A program made the translations under genes and the position numbers. From the NCBI RefSeq assembly GCF_002009015.1, contig NZ_LZDE01000312.1, positions 1 through 33,995 on the forward strand: a DNA stretch of 33,995 nucleotides, read 5' to 3'. Under the pieces are notes generated by a model. It did no database searches. It was given only the letters and a program-made list of their open reading frames with translations, and was not told the origin of the DNA. Within the stretch, counting starts at the first letter, position 1. Every line of letters begins with the position of its first letter. Of the stretch, positions 8,763-16,774 are shown piece after piece. This stretch comes from Microbulbifer mangrovi. GTDB taxonomy: Bacteria > Pseudomonadota > Gammaproteobacteria > Pseudomonadales > Cellvibrionaceae.

Positions 8763-9829
8763 TGAATACGTATTCCGAGAAGACGAATTCTCCGGTAAAG
8801 ATCTGCCACCTGTTTATGAGCCGCGAATTTGGTGGCCTGGAAAAGCATGTGGTCGAGCTCAGTGGCTGGCAGGCGACGCATACCGGGGCCCAGGTGTTTG
8901 TGATCGCGCACCCTCGCTACCGCAAGCACTTCACCGATAGCGTGACCTTTATACCGGTGAACACGGATCACAGCCGACGCAACCCCCTGCTGTATCTCTC
9001 CCTGCGGCGCACTTGCCGCAAGTACGGATTCGACCTGGTGCACGGCCACGGCGGCAAGGCGGCGGCGGTACAGAAATGGCTGCACCGGTTCTATCGCTGC
9101 GCGCCGGTGATTACCCGGCACAACATTGTGCATCCCAAGGATTCCCTGGCCGCGGGGTTTCCGCAGCGGATCGCGGTCAGCCGCAAGGCGGTTGCGGTAT
9201 CCGCCCTCGACTGGACGATTATTCCCAATGGCACCCACCCGCCGCAGCCCGGTCAGCCGCGCCCGCAAGCCATGGACGCGGACAAGCGCGCGGTACTGGC
9301 GGTGGCCAGGCTGGTGCCGGCCAAGGGTATAGACCTGCTGCTGCAGGCCTGGGCTTCCGTCGCACCAGCGGGAGCGATTCTGTATCTCGTAGGAGATGGG
9401 CCGGATCGCGGATCGCTGGAGGCGCAGGCAGAGGCACTGGGCATCGACGACAGTGTCCGCTTTATCGGTTTTTCCACCGAGGTGAGTCGCTGGATGCAGG
9501 CAGCGGAATTTATGGTGGTGTCCTCGCACAAGGAAGGCGCGCCGTATACCGTGGTGGAGGCGCTGTTGTGTGGTTGCCCGGTGATTTCAACCGATGTGGG
9601 TAGCAATGCGGAATTGTTGCCGGCGGACTATGTCGCAGCCGAGACATCGGCGGAGGCTATCTCTGCGCTGCTGGACAGGGCGCTGGCGGATCCGGTGGCG
9701 CTGCGCGATGCATTTGAGCCGGTTTTCCGGTACGCCGCCGAGCATCTCAATGTGGCAGCGATGGCGCGGGCTACCTGGGCGGTTTATCAGCAGGCGCTGG
9801 GGCGACAGCTTTCTTCAGAGCGGGAATAA
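8762..9829 (+). CDS. GT-B glycosyltransferase, family 4-like
   Basis: 355 residues. The N-terminal acceptor domain begins ICHLFMSREFGGLEKHVVEL, the usual GG-E-H pattern of family 4 transferases. The C-terminal domain has VARLVPAKGIDLLLQAW, LVGDGPDRGSLEAQA, and the EX7E-like nucleotide-sugar site HKEGAPYTVVEALLCGCPVI. It is cytoplasmic and probably adds a sugar to the LPS core from a nucleotide-diphosphate sugar. The start ATG overlaps the stop of the upstream ELM1-family gene by one base. The 3' end overlaps the convergent ELM1-family paralogue by 59 bases. The sugar and linkage cannot be inferred. Confidence 0.9.
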   Translation: MNTYSEKTNSPVKICHLFMSREFGGLEKHVVELSGWQATHTGAQVFVIAHPRYRKHFTDSVTFIPVNTDHSRRNPLLYLSLRRTCRKYGFDLVHGHGGKAAAVQKWLHRFYRCAPVITRHNIVHPKDSLAAGFPQRIAVSRKAVAVSALDWTIIPNGTHPPQPGQPRPQAMDADKRAVLAVARLVPAKGIDLLLQAWASVAPAGAILYLVGDGPDRGSLEAQAEALGIDDSVRFIGFSTEVSRWMQAAEFMVVSSHKEGAPYTVVEALLCGCPVISTDVGSNAELLPADYVAAETSAEAISALLDRALADPVALRDAFEPVFRYAAEHLNVAAMARATWAVYQQALGRQLSSERE

Positions 9830-10796
9830 GTTCTGCCATCTGCTGGATGGCGCGGCGCCGGGCGCGGCTAACCCGGTGGCCGATGTCTGAAGTGTGCGCC
9901 TGTTGCCAGTCGTATTTTTCGAGTCTGCGGGCTTCTTCCCGCTCCAGAAATCCCAGTTGTTCGAACTTGGCGATCGCCTTGCGGTATCTTGCGGGGGGCT
10001 GCGCACTGGCCGGTCGCAGGCTCAACAGCGGGCGTGCCAGATTCATCGATTCACACAACATGCTCATGCTGTCTTCGGTACAGACGATACGTACCGCCGT
10101 AGGTAGCAGGTCGGAGAGTGCCTGTGCGGAATCTGGCCAGCACCAGGCGCCTACCAGGTCCGTGTCCAACTCTTCCTCACACAGGTCGCGCAAATAGGCG
10201 GGGCTGCGTCGGGAACCGGCCACGATCCAGCGGATCCCTGACGCGCGGGCCTGCGCATTGGCCCAGCGCAAAATGTCTTTCCAGTCCTGTTGCCGGTATT
10301 CGTAGCCGCTGCCGTCGCCGCCCAGTAATAGTGCCCAGGTGCGCTGGTCGGGAGCCTTTGAGCTGACTCGGGCCGGGGCGATATCCAGCACCACATTGTT
10401 GCGTTCGAACCCGGCGCTGGGCTCCAGGGTCAGCAGTGCGGACACGGTACTGGCAGAGAGTTTTCTCGGCGAGCCGATAAATATATTCGGCACACCCTGC
10501 AGGTGTGCCAGGGCGGCACTGGCGAAGCTGGTGTTGCCGCCGGCGGACAGAATCAGGTCGGCTGCAGCGGGTGTGGGGGAAAAGTGGTAGCAGCGCAGTA
10601 CGGCACGGGCGAGCAAGCGGTGGTGGGAAAGTCTATTGCAGGCAGCTGCCAGCAAGGGGCGCAGCCATTTTGCCCGCAACCGGCACTGGTAAATGTCCAC
10701 CTCCAGCGCAATTCCCTCGGCACGCAGCCAGTCAAGCAGGCCATGGGCCTGGTTGACGTGGCCAGGAATGCCGTCACTCAGCAGGCAGACTTTCAT
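9771..10796 (-). CDS. ELM1/GtrOC1-family (DUF1022) protein, copy 2
   Basis: 341 residues from ATG 10796 (MKVCLLSDGIPGHVNQ); a GTG at 10811 would add 5 residues, and neither has a clear ribosome binding site. It shows the family pattern SDGIPGHVNQAHGLLDWL, then SAGGNTSFASAAL, WALLLGGDGSGYEYR and CTEDSMSMLCESM. These align position by position with copy 1 at 7851-8762 (DG-x3-H-x2-Q, LLGG, DS-x-SM), so the two are paralogues with low overall identity. The C-terminus is basic and Ala/Pro-rich. The last 59 bases overlap the 3' end of the convergent family 4 glycosyltransferase. A role in core sugar transfer is inferred from context only. Confidence 0.82.
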   Translation of the reverse strand: MKVCLLSDGIPGHVNQAHGLLDWLRAEGIALEVDIYQCRLRAKWLRPLLAAACNRLSHHRLLARAVLRCYHFSPTPAAADLILSAGGNTSFASAALAHLQGVPNIFIGSPRKLSASTVSALLTLEPSAGFERNNVVLDIAPARVSSKAPDQRTWALLLGGDGSGYEYRQQDWKDILRWANAQARASGIRWIVAGSRRSPAYLRDLCEEELDTDLVGAWCWPDSAQALSDLLPTAVRIVCTEDSMSMLCESMNLARPLLSLRPASAQPPARYRKAIAKFEQLGFLEREEARRLEKYDWQQAHTSDIGHRVSRARRRAIQQMAELIPALKKAVAPAPADKPPR

Positions 10797-10836
10797 ACGG
10801 TAAAAGCGCACAACGCTGCAGCGACCCGGTCGCCAA

Positions 10837-11667
10837 TCAGTCGTAAAACGGTTCCGAGGGATTGGCGTAGTAGATCTGCATCAGGCTGCGTCGCTCTGAT
10901 TCGCCGTGAATCTCGGGGCGACCGTGCCAGCTGTGTTTGCCGACCACAAAGGCATAGGCGCTGTTGGGCACAAACGGGAAGCGTTTGACCTCGCGGAAGC
11001 CGCTCTTTTTCCCCAATCCCAGTTTCCTGAGTTCGTACTGCAGCCGCCCGATGATGCCACGCTCGTACAGACTGGTTCCCATGGACTCCTGACTGCGGTC
11101 TGCGGGCAGGTAAACCTGCATGGTGACGATCTTGCGGGCCACATCCCGGTGCGGGGAAATCTGGTATCCGCTGTGGTCGCAGAAGTAGCCGGTCTTGGGG
11201 TGTGCCTCAATATCCGGCACCGCATTAGCGGGCACCTTGAAACGGGAAGCGAGATCCGTCCCCAGGCATTCAAACAGGGCCTGCTTGACCTCTGGAGCCT
11301 GCATACCCTCGGCGATGCCTCGCCACAGGGTTTGCACCTCGCCTTCGAGCCGCTCCAGGTTGCCGGGATTGAACGGCAATACCTGCCGCGTGCTGCTGCC
11401 GTCGCTGCGCATGGCCTCCTTGTGATTCAGGCCTTTAAAGTACTCCGCCGGCGGTGGGCAGGCGAGGATGCGCTGGTAGACGCTGTCCGGGAAGAAGTTT
11501 TCCAGATACAAGTGTGAAAAAGGTTGATCCTGTGCCACGGTTTCGCGCAGGCGGCTCACCAGATGGTCCCGCACGGCCTGTGCGATATCGGCGCTAGCCT
11601 TTTCGCTATTGTTAACGCTTGCTTCAACAGGCGTTTCGACAACTTCTGCTTCCGGGGTTGTTTGCAT
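10837..11667 (-). CDS. 2-oxoglutarate/Fe(II)-dependent oxygenase, putative LPS-modifying hydroxylase
   Basis: 276 residues with the jelly-roll oxygenase signature: H173-x-D175 in ISPHRDVARK, a distal His in GKHSWHGRP (H248 likely), and Arg259/260 in the RRSLMQIYY strand for 2-oxoglutarate. The N-terminal 25 residues are low-complexity and acidic. ATG 11667 is preceded by AGGG at 8 nt spacing. It sits between LPS-core genes on the same strand as the WaaL-like gene. Family members of this kind hydroxylate small molecules, sugars or Kdo (as KdoO does). Hydroxylation of Kdo or of a core sugar is an attractive inference, but the sequence does not fix the substrate. Confidence 0.8.
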   Translation of the reverse strand: MQTTPEAEVVETPVEASVNNSEKASADIAQAVRDHLVSRLRETVAQDQPFSHLYLENFFPDSVYQRILACPPPAEYFKGLNHKEAMRSDGSSTRQVLPFNPGNLERLEGEVQTLWRGIAEGMQAPEVKQALFECLGTDLASRFKVPANAVPDIEAHPKTGYFCDHSGYQISPHRDVARKIVTMQVYLPADRSQESMGTSLYERGIIGRLQYELRKLGLGKKSGFREVKRFPFVPNSAYAFVVGKHSWHGRPEIHGESERRSLMQIYYANPSEPFYD

Positions 11668-11715
11668 AACGTTTCCCTGTCTGGTTGTTCTTGTCTGTTT
11701 TTGAATAGGTCGGAA

Positions 11716-12984
11716 TCAGCGGGCCTGTGACCGGGGATTATCACCAGTGGACAGGCCGGAGCGGGACACCACCAGAGCGATGGTCATCCATGTTAGCACC
11801 ATCATTTCTGAGCTGAACAGTTCGCGGTGGGTGTTTACCGGGAACCAGGCGCAGGCCAGAATCAGCAGGGGCACCAGCGGTCGCTGGTGCTCTGCCAGGC
11901 TGCGGTAGTCCGCCCGCCAGACCAGTCGGAAAAACACGACTGCGGCGGCGATAAACAACAGGCTGCCAATGATGCCGGAACCAGCAAGTATCTCCAGCAC
12001 CACCTGGTGGGTGTAGGGCTGCTCAAGGTTGGTGCCGGCCCAGCTCTCCGGCAAGTGCAGCATATAGTTGCCCGCGCCGGTGCCGAGCCACAGATTATCC
12101 ATAAACTGTGTCCACGCCTGGGCCCACAGCTGTGCGCGAATTGGGATAACGGCACTCAGGCCCTCCACATCAAAACTTTGCGGAATGGTCGCGGCGATCC
12201 GCTTGCTGACCTGGGGATCGCTGACCAGCCACCAGCCGGCCACTGCGATACCCGCGGGCACGAGGCACAGCAGCCAGGGGGAGGCGAGCAATTTGCCGCG
12301 GTTCAGGTAAAGCCACACCGCAGAGATCAGTATGAAACTGACCCAGCCCGCGCGCGTGTTGCCGAAGATGGTGATCGCCAGGCACAGCAGGTAGATCACG
12401 CTCTGCAGGGGCAGGCTCCACTGGCGCACGGGCGGTGCGAACAGCACCCAGGCACACAGCATGGAAATGTAAAAGCCGAACTTGTCCGGGTGACTGAAGT
12501 AACCCCCGAGTCGCTCCGTGCGCGGCATGCCGAACAGGTCGAATCCCATCATCGCCTGGAACAGGCCGTCGACGATCCAGAAGCCGATGATCGCGAACAG
12601 ACACAACTGGAGTTTGCGCCAGATGGCGTCATCCCGGGCCCAAATCAAAACTGGCATACCCGCCAGTAGCAGGAACAGCTGGAACCCGGCCAGCTCGAGC
12701 GGCTTGCCCGGGTGGTCGCTGAACGCCGCCGACAGCGCCAGCGCTGCTGCGGCCAGCAGGTTCATGGTGCACCAGCTCTGCGCCCCCGGCGCCCACCAGC
12801 GCTGACGATCGCGTACCAGCAACACAATGGAAGTAATCGCCAGTACCAGTACTGACAGCTGGAAGGTGCGGGACCAGGGCAGTACCCATACAAAGCTGCT
12901 CAGCAGCAGTGCTATGGCGACATGCCGGTCCAGGATGCGGGCGGCGAGGGATTGTTCGGCTGGGGCTGAGGAAACGGTAGACAT
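11716..12984 (-). CDS. O-antigen ligase/polymerase-type membrane protein (WaaL/Wzy family)
   Basis: 422 residues, very hydrophobic, with about ten predicted transmembrane segments, for example HVAIALLLSSFVWVLPW, LQSVIYLLCLAITIFG, WLLCLVPAGIAVAGWWLV and GIIGSLLFIAAAVVFFRL. The Wzy_C/WaaL landmarks are FGNTRAGWVSF, then the large periplasmic loop containing LWLGTGAGNYML and PYTHQVVLEILAGSGIIGS. In WaaL proteins a loop His is essential for transferring lipid-linked glycan to lipid A-core in the periplasm. The frame is open to an ATG at 13032 (16 more residues), and neither start has a good ribosome binding site. Ligase and polymerase cannot be separated by sequence alone; context next to core genes favours ligase. 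Confidence 0.82.
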   Translation of the reverse strand: MSTVSSAPAEQSLAARILDRHVAIALLLSSFVWVLPWSRTFQLSVLVLAITSIVLLVRDRQRWWAPGAQSWCTMNLLAAAALALSAAFSDHPGKPLELAGFQLFLLLAGMPVLIWARDDAIWRKLQLCLFAIIGFWIVDGLFQAMMGFDLFGMPRTERLGGYFSHPDKFGFYISMLCAWVLFAPPVRQWSLPLQSVIYLLCLAITIFGNTRAGWVSFILISAVWLYLNRGKLLASPWLLCLVPAGIAVAGWWLVSDPQVSKRIAATIPQSFDVEGLSAVIPIRAQLWAQAWTQFMDNLWLGTGAGNYMLHLPESWAGTNLEQPYTHQVVLEILAGSGIIGSLLFIAAAVVFFRLVWRADYRSLAEHQRPLVPLLILACAWFPVNTHRELFSSEMMVLTWMTIALVVSRSGLSTGDNPRSQAR

Positions 12985-13089
12985 ACAGCTATTTTGACCG
13001 CATAGCGGCTCTTCTTCGAATTTGCCGCCCATTGTACGTGGCTCACACAGAGCGGGCTATAGACCCGGTCTCGCTTTGCCAGTGGGCGC

Positions 13090-14205
13090 TCACCTGCCTG
13101 GCTGCGACCTGCACAGGGACTGGTACAGGGCCAGAGTGCGCTGCACCATGGTATCCAGGGTAAATTCCGGGGCGAGAGTGGGGCGGGCGTCGCTGTCGAG
13201 CAGGGTGTGGGTTGTTTCCAGTAACTGCTGGGCAGAGCCACACTCCACCAGCCCCTGGGGAAAACAGGCGCGCAGGGACTCCGCCGGGCCGCCGATATCG
13301 TAGCCGATCACCGGCGTGCCCATGGCGGCGGACTCGATCACGGTACGCCCGAAGGGTTCGGTGCGCTGGGACAGGTTGTAGACCAGGGCGGATTCAGCAT
13401 ACCAGTAGGGCATGTCGTTGCGACTGCCGGTAAAGGTGACGCGCTTGGCGATACCCAGCTCCCGCGCCCGTTGCTGGAGTTCCTCGGCGTAGTGCTCCTT
13501 GTTGGGCTCGGCACCGCCGACGATCACCCCCTGCACATCGTTGCGCAGGTCCTTGAGGCTCGCGATCATTTCGAGAAAAGCGTGCTGCCCTTTCCAGCGG
13601 GTAAGCCGTCCGGGTAACAGCAGCCAGCGTTTGTTCCTGAGCTCCGGGAACTCGGACTCAATCTGCTGGCGCCAGTGTGCGGGCGGAGCGATCTCGGGAT
13701 TGAACTCTTCGGTGTCCACGCCGCGGTAGATCAGTTCCGGGGGCTGGTGCAGGTAGCGCGCGTAATTTTGTGTGAGGTAATCGCGTACGCACTCGCTGAT
13801 GGCGATCACGCGCTCGCTGCGCGCCATGATGGCGCTGTAGCGATTGATCGAGTATAGCCCGTGTGCAGTGCTCACCAGCCGCGGGCGTGTTGCCGCCGGA
13901 AGTTTTCGCCACGCCAGGTAGGTCAGCCAGGCAGGGACCCGGGAGCGCACATGCAGTATGTCGGGGTTCAGTTCGCGGATTTTAGCGCGCAGTGGCGCGA
14001 CCTGGAGCAGACTGGAAAGCGATTTTTTGTGCACGGGCAGGGTGATGTGCCGGCTGCCTTCGGCTTCCAGTTGCGCCACCAAACGCCCGCCACTGGAGAT
14101 GACGATGGACTCGTGCCCGGCCTTCACCAGCCCCCGGGCGATATCCAGCGTGCCGCGCTCGACGCCGCCGTAGTTCAGCGCTGGTAACAGTTGCACGATT
14201 TTCAT
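13090..14205 (-). CDS. GT-B glycosyltransferase, family 4-like
   Basis: 371 residues starting MKIVQLLPALNYGGVERGTL, the classical acceptor-domain opening of family 4. Further motifs are DILHVRSRVPAWL, HGLYSINRYSAIMARSERVI, LIYRGVDTEEFNP (domain linker), LLPGRLTRWKGQHAFLE, and the nucleotide-sugar-binding RTEPFGRTVIESAAMGTPVI. The open frame extends to 14550, but those 115 codons overlap the divergent waaA gene and lack family similarity, so the ATG at 14205 is chosen. It lies upstream of, and on the same strand as, the WaaL-like gene (105 nt apart). It probably extends the LPS core; the donor sugar is unknown. Confidence 0.9.
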   Translation of the reverse strand: MKIVQLLPALNYGGVERGTLDIARGLVKAGHESIVISSGGRLVAQLEAEGSRHITLPVHKKSLSSLLQVAPLRAKIRELNPDILHVRSRVPAWLTYLAWRKLPAATRPRLVSTAHGLYSINRYSAIMARSERVIAISECVRDYLTQNYARYLHQPPELIYRGVDTEEFNPEIAPPAHWRQQIESEFPELRNKRWLLLPGRLTRWKGQHAFLEMIASLKDLRNDVQGVIVGGAEPNKEHYAEELQQRARELGIAKRVTFTGSRNDMPYWYAESALVYNLSQRTEPFGRTVIESAAMGTPVIGYDIGGPAESLRACFPQGLVECGSAQQLLETTHTLLDSDARPTLAPEFTLDTMVQRTLALYQSLCRSQPGR

Positions 14206-14408
14206 GAGCGGTGGTTCACAGTGGTTGGCGTTGCGGATGACAGGATGCGAAGCCCGTTTCATGTCCGCGGAAATCCGTGGGCAAGTGCGGCAGATTCCGG
14301 TTAAATGGGCAGATTGAAGTTGGGGTAGAATGCTACCAAACCGCGGGGGCATTTCCACGGAATTTGTAGTCATCCCCCGAGAGATCAACCTGTACCAGTT
14401 TTTATTTG

Positions 14409-15749
14409 ATGCGCCACCTTTACACCTGGTTTTTTCGCCTTTCCCTTCCGTTGATGCTGTTGCATCTCTGGTGGCGCGGTCGGGCGGACCCCGCCTACCG
14501 CAAGCGCTGGAGTGAGCGGTTCGGGCTGGTGCCCTCACGGCCCGGCGCACGGCGACGCTGGCGCGAGCGTTTCGGTATGGTGCCGGACCGCGCGAGCCGC
14601 GCGCCGCTGATCTGGATTCACTCGGTATCTGTGGGAGAGACGTTGGCGGCGGTGCCGCTGATCGAGGCTCTGGCTGCGCGTCATTCGAAATGGCAGTGGC
14701 TGGTTACCACCACAACCCCCACCGGCTCCCAGCGGGTGCACAACGCGCTGGAGCCCATTCTCAATGGGCGTCTGCTGCACTACTACCTGCCGTTTGACCT
14801 GCCCGAGTGCCTGACGCCATTTCTGGACGCGCTGCGGCCCAATATCCTGGTGAGCATGGAAACGGAGTTGTGGCCCAACCTGTTGTCTATCTGCGGCAAG
14901 CGCGAGATGCCCACGATACTGGTCAATGGGCGCTTGAGTGCCAAGTCTGCCCACGGTTACGGCAAGTTTTCACGGCTCAGCCGGGAAATGCTGGGCCATC
15001 TGTCCCGGGTTGTGGCGCAGTACCCGGCGGACGCCGAGCGATTCCAGGCACTGGGGGTGCCCGCGGAGCGGGTGTCCGTAGTGGGCAATATCAAGTTCGA
15101 CCTGCACATTGACTCAGGCCAGATCAGTGAAGCACAGGCCCTTTCGCACCAGTGGCAGGGTGCGGGAAAAAGGCCGGTGTGGCTGGCGGCGAGTACGCAC
15201 GCCGGGGAAGATGAAGTGGTATTGCAGGCGTATGACTTGCTGCGTGCGGAATTCCCTGACCTGCTACTCGTACTGGTGCCGCGTCACCCGGTGCGCTTCG
15301 ACAGCGTTGCACGGCTGTGCCGCGAGCAGGGCCTGCGTATTGCGCGCCGCAGTGACGGTGTGGCGCCCGCAGCCAACGATCAGGTGTTGCTCGGAGATAC
15401 CATGGGCGAATTGCTGCGTTTTTACGGCGCCAGCGATGTGGCCTTTGTCGGCGGTAGCCTCGTTGATGTGGGTGGCCACAACATGATCGAGCCTGCAGCC
15501 TGGGGGGTTCCGGTGGTGTGTGGCCCCCACCTGCACAACTTCAGTACCGTCTCCAGCCTGATGCGGGAGTCCGGGGGGCTGGTGGTAGTTGAGAATGCCG
15601 AGCAAATGGCACAGCAGGTGGGTACCTGGCTGCGCGACGATCAGGGCCGCGAGCGAGCCGGTAACAGTGCGCGGGAAGTGGCCGCGCAAAATAGTGGTGC
15701 GCTGGCGCGGACTGTGGAAGAGGTGGAGTCGCTGATGCAGGGAGTCTGA
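14409..15749 (+). CDS. waaA: 3-deoxy-D-manno-octulosonic acid (Kdo) transferase
   Basis: Transfers Kdo from CMP-Kdo to the lipid A precursor at the inner face of the cytoplasmic membrane, the first step of LPS core assembly. 446 residues. An N-terminal membrane anchor (about residues 3-20, YTWFFRLSLPLMLLHLWW) is followed by the family blocks IWIHSVSVGETLAAVPLI, VTTTTPTGSQRV, YYLPFDLPECLTPFL, METELWPNLL, VNGRLSAKS, GNIKFDL and FVGGSLVDVGGHNMIEPAAW. The protein is about 20 residues longer than usual because of a 17-codon tandem repeat after the anchor (14505-14606). ATG 14409 is used; a TTG directly before it is in frame. A TAGAAT at 14326-14331 may be a -10 box. A strong terminator follows. 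Confidence 0.96.
   Translation: MRHLYTWFFRLSLPLMLLHLWWRGRADPAYRKRWSERFGLVPSRPGARRRWRERFGMVPDRASRAPLIWIHSVSVGETLAAVPLIEALAARHSKWQWLVTTTTPTGSQRVHNALEPILNGRLLHYYLPFDLPECLTPFLDALRPNILVSMETELWPNLLSICGKREMPTILVNGRLSAKSAHGYGKFSRLSREMLGHLSRVVAQYPADAERFQALGVPAERVSVVGNIKFDLHIDSGQISEAQALSHQWQGAGKRPVWLAASTHAGEDEVVLQAYDLLRAEFPDLLLVLVPRHPVRFDSVARLCREQGLRIARRSDGVAPAANDQVLLGDTMGELLRFYGASDVAFVGGSLVDVGGHNMIEPAAWGVPVVCGPHLHNFSTVSSLMRESGGLVVVENAEQMAQQVGTWLRDDQGRERAGNSAREVAAQNSGALARTVEEVESLMQGV
14505..14606 (+). repeat. 51-bp tandem duplication inside waaA
   Basis: Two adjacent 17-codon units, 14505-14555 (RWSERFGLVPSRPGARR) and 14556-14606 (RWRERFGMVPDRASRAP), share R-W-x-E-R-F-G-x-V-P. Ordinary WaaA proteins have one copy of this amphipathic segment between the membrane anchor and the first catalytic block. 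DNA similarity has decayed, so the duplication is not recent. Confidence 0.7.
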
Positions 15750-15767
15750 TTCCCGAGAGCTACACAT

Positions 15768-15799
15768 AAAAAACCGGTCGTGTGAGCGACCGGTTTTTT
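15768..15799. terminator. Bidirectional terminator between waaA and the convergent glycosyltransferase gene
   Basis: A perfect 13-bp inverted repeat, AAAAAACCGGTCG (15768-15780), with its complement at 15787-15799 and a 6-nt loop. It has A and T runs on the two flanks, as needed to stop transcription from both sides. Confidence 0.9.
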
Positions 15800-15820
15800 T
15801 TTGGCTTGTCGGCGATCAGA

Positions 15821-16720
15821 TCAGTGTTTGTCTGTCGCCTTGCGCACGCTACTGCGGATCTGGGTATTGAGCTTGCTGCCCGTGTAGCGGCCCTTGCTCA
15901 CGTGGCGAATGCGGTATACCCCGGGAATATCCAGTGGCTCACCCTGGGTGCCCAGCAGCCAGCGGAAGGCGCGATCTTCGTGGGCCTTGCACCAGCTGTC
16001 GGCGGGTTTCTGGTAATAGGTCAGGCTGTCGCAGTAGCCGCCGGCGCGGGCGATATCGCCGTGGGCAATCTGCAGTGGGCCGGTTGCGCGGTCGCGGGTC
16101 TGTTCCACAAAACGACTGTCGTCGATTTCGATGACACGCAGTTCCGCCGGATCAAAATTCAGCATCGGATCGTCGTCTGCCAGCAGCGAGGTGATGCGTT
16201 CGCGGGACGGGAACACCAGGCTATCCTGGCGTCCCTGCAGCAGCTCGGCCAGCTGGTCGATGCAGTGCTCGCGGAACATCAGGTCGCAATCGGTAAACCA
16301 GATCCAGTCCGCCTTGGTGGCGAGCGCCGCCTCATTGCGGCCGATGGCCCGACGGTACAGGGATTCCTTGGGCAGCTCACGCCAGTTCCAGGTTACGCCC
16401 GGCACCTGCTGTTTGCCGAAAAACTCGAGTACCGCGGCGGTGCGGGTATCTTCGCTGTTGTAGTACACGGTCATGGTTACCGTGGCCTTGGTCGGCGGAT
16501 ACAGCGCCAGGGAACTCAGCTGGTAAATCAGGAAGTGAGAGTACTGCCAGCAGTGGCTGACGATCTCGATATCCAGAATACCGGTGCGCGCGGCGCGCTC
16601 GTTCCTGCTCGGCAGTGGCTTCTGGAACAGGGAGGCCGGTACCCAGCCGCTGGCAGCGAGACGCAGGAAGCGGCTCACTAGCGGGTCTGACCAGTGTTTT
16701 TTCGGAGTGGGTGTGTCCAT
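15821..16720 (-). CDS. Putative GT-A-fold glycosyltransferase (family 2-like)
   Basis: 299 residues. An N-terminal nucleotide-binding segment starts at LDIEIVSHCWQYSHFLIYQL, with VTMTVYYNSEDTRT, and a DxD-type motif in ADWIWFTDCDLMF (D-C-D). A late acidic/aromatic segment, SWCKAHEDRAFRWLLG, may supply the catalytic base. The ATG at 16720 is preferred over that at 16744 because AGAAGAG precedes it by 7-8 nt. It is convergent with waaA across a shared terminator and lies 54 bp downstream of another family 2 transferase on the same strand, so they are probably co-transcribed. The sugar specificity is unknown. Confidence 0.82.
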   Translation of the reverse strand: MDTPTPKKHWSDPLVSRFLRLAASGWVPASLFQKPLPSRNERAARTGILDIEIVSHCWQYSHFLIYQLSSLALYPPTKATVTMTVYYNSEDTRTAAVLEFFGKQQVPGVTWNWRELPKESLYRRAIGRNEAALATKADWIWFTDCDLMFREHCIDQLAELLQGRQDSLVFPSRERITSLLADDDPMLNFDPAELRVIEIDDSRFVEQTRDRATGPLQIAHGDIARAGGYCDSLTYYQKPADSWCKAHEDRAFRWLLGTQGEPLDIPGVYRIRHVSKGRYTGSKLNTQIRSSVRKATDKH

Positions 16721-16774
16721 GGTAAAGCTCTTCTGCCGGGGCATCGGTGTTTCAGGGAGGGCGCGGTGGCCGCT

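Noticed and set aside
7802-9529. Long open frame (575 codons) on the minus strand
   Set aside because: It lies antisense to two well-supported genes (ELM1-family and family 4 transferase), has no recognisable motif, and is the expected by-product of high-GC third codon positions.
14206-14550. N-terminal extension of the family 4 transferase at 13090-14205
   Set aside because: The extra 115 codons overlap waaA on the other strand and do not resemble a glycosyltransferase; the family sequence begins at MKIVQLLPA.
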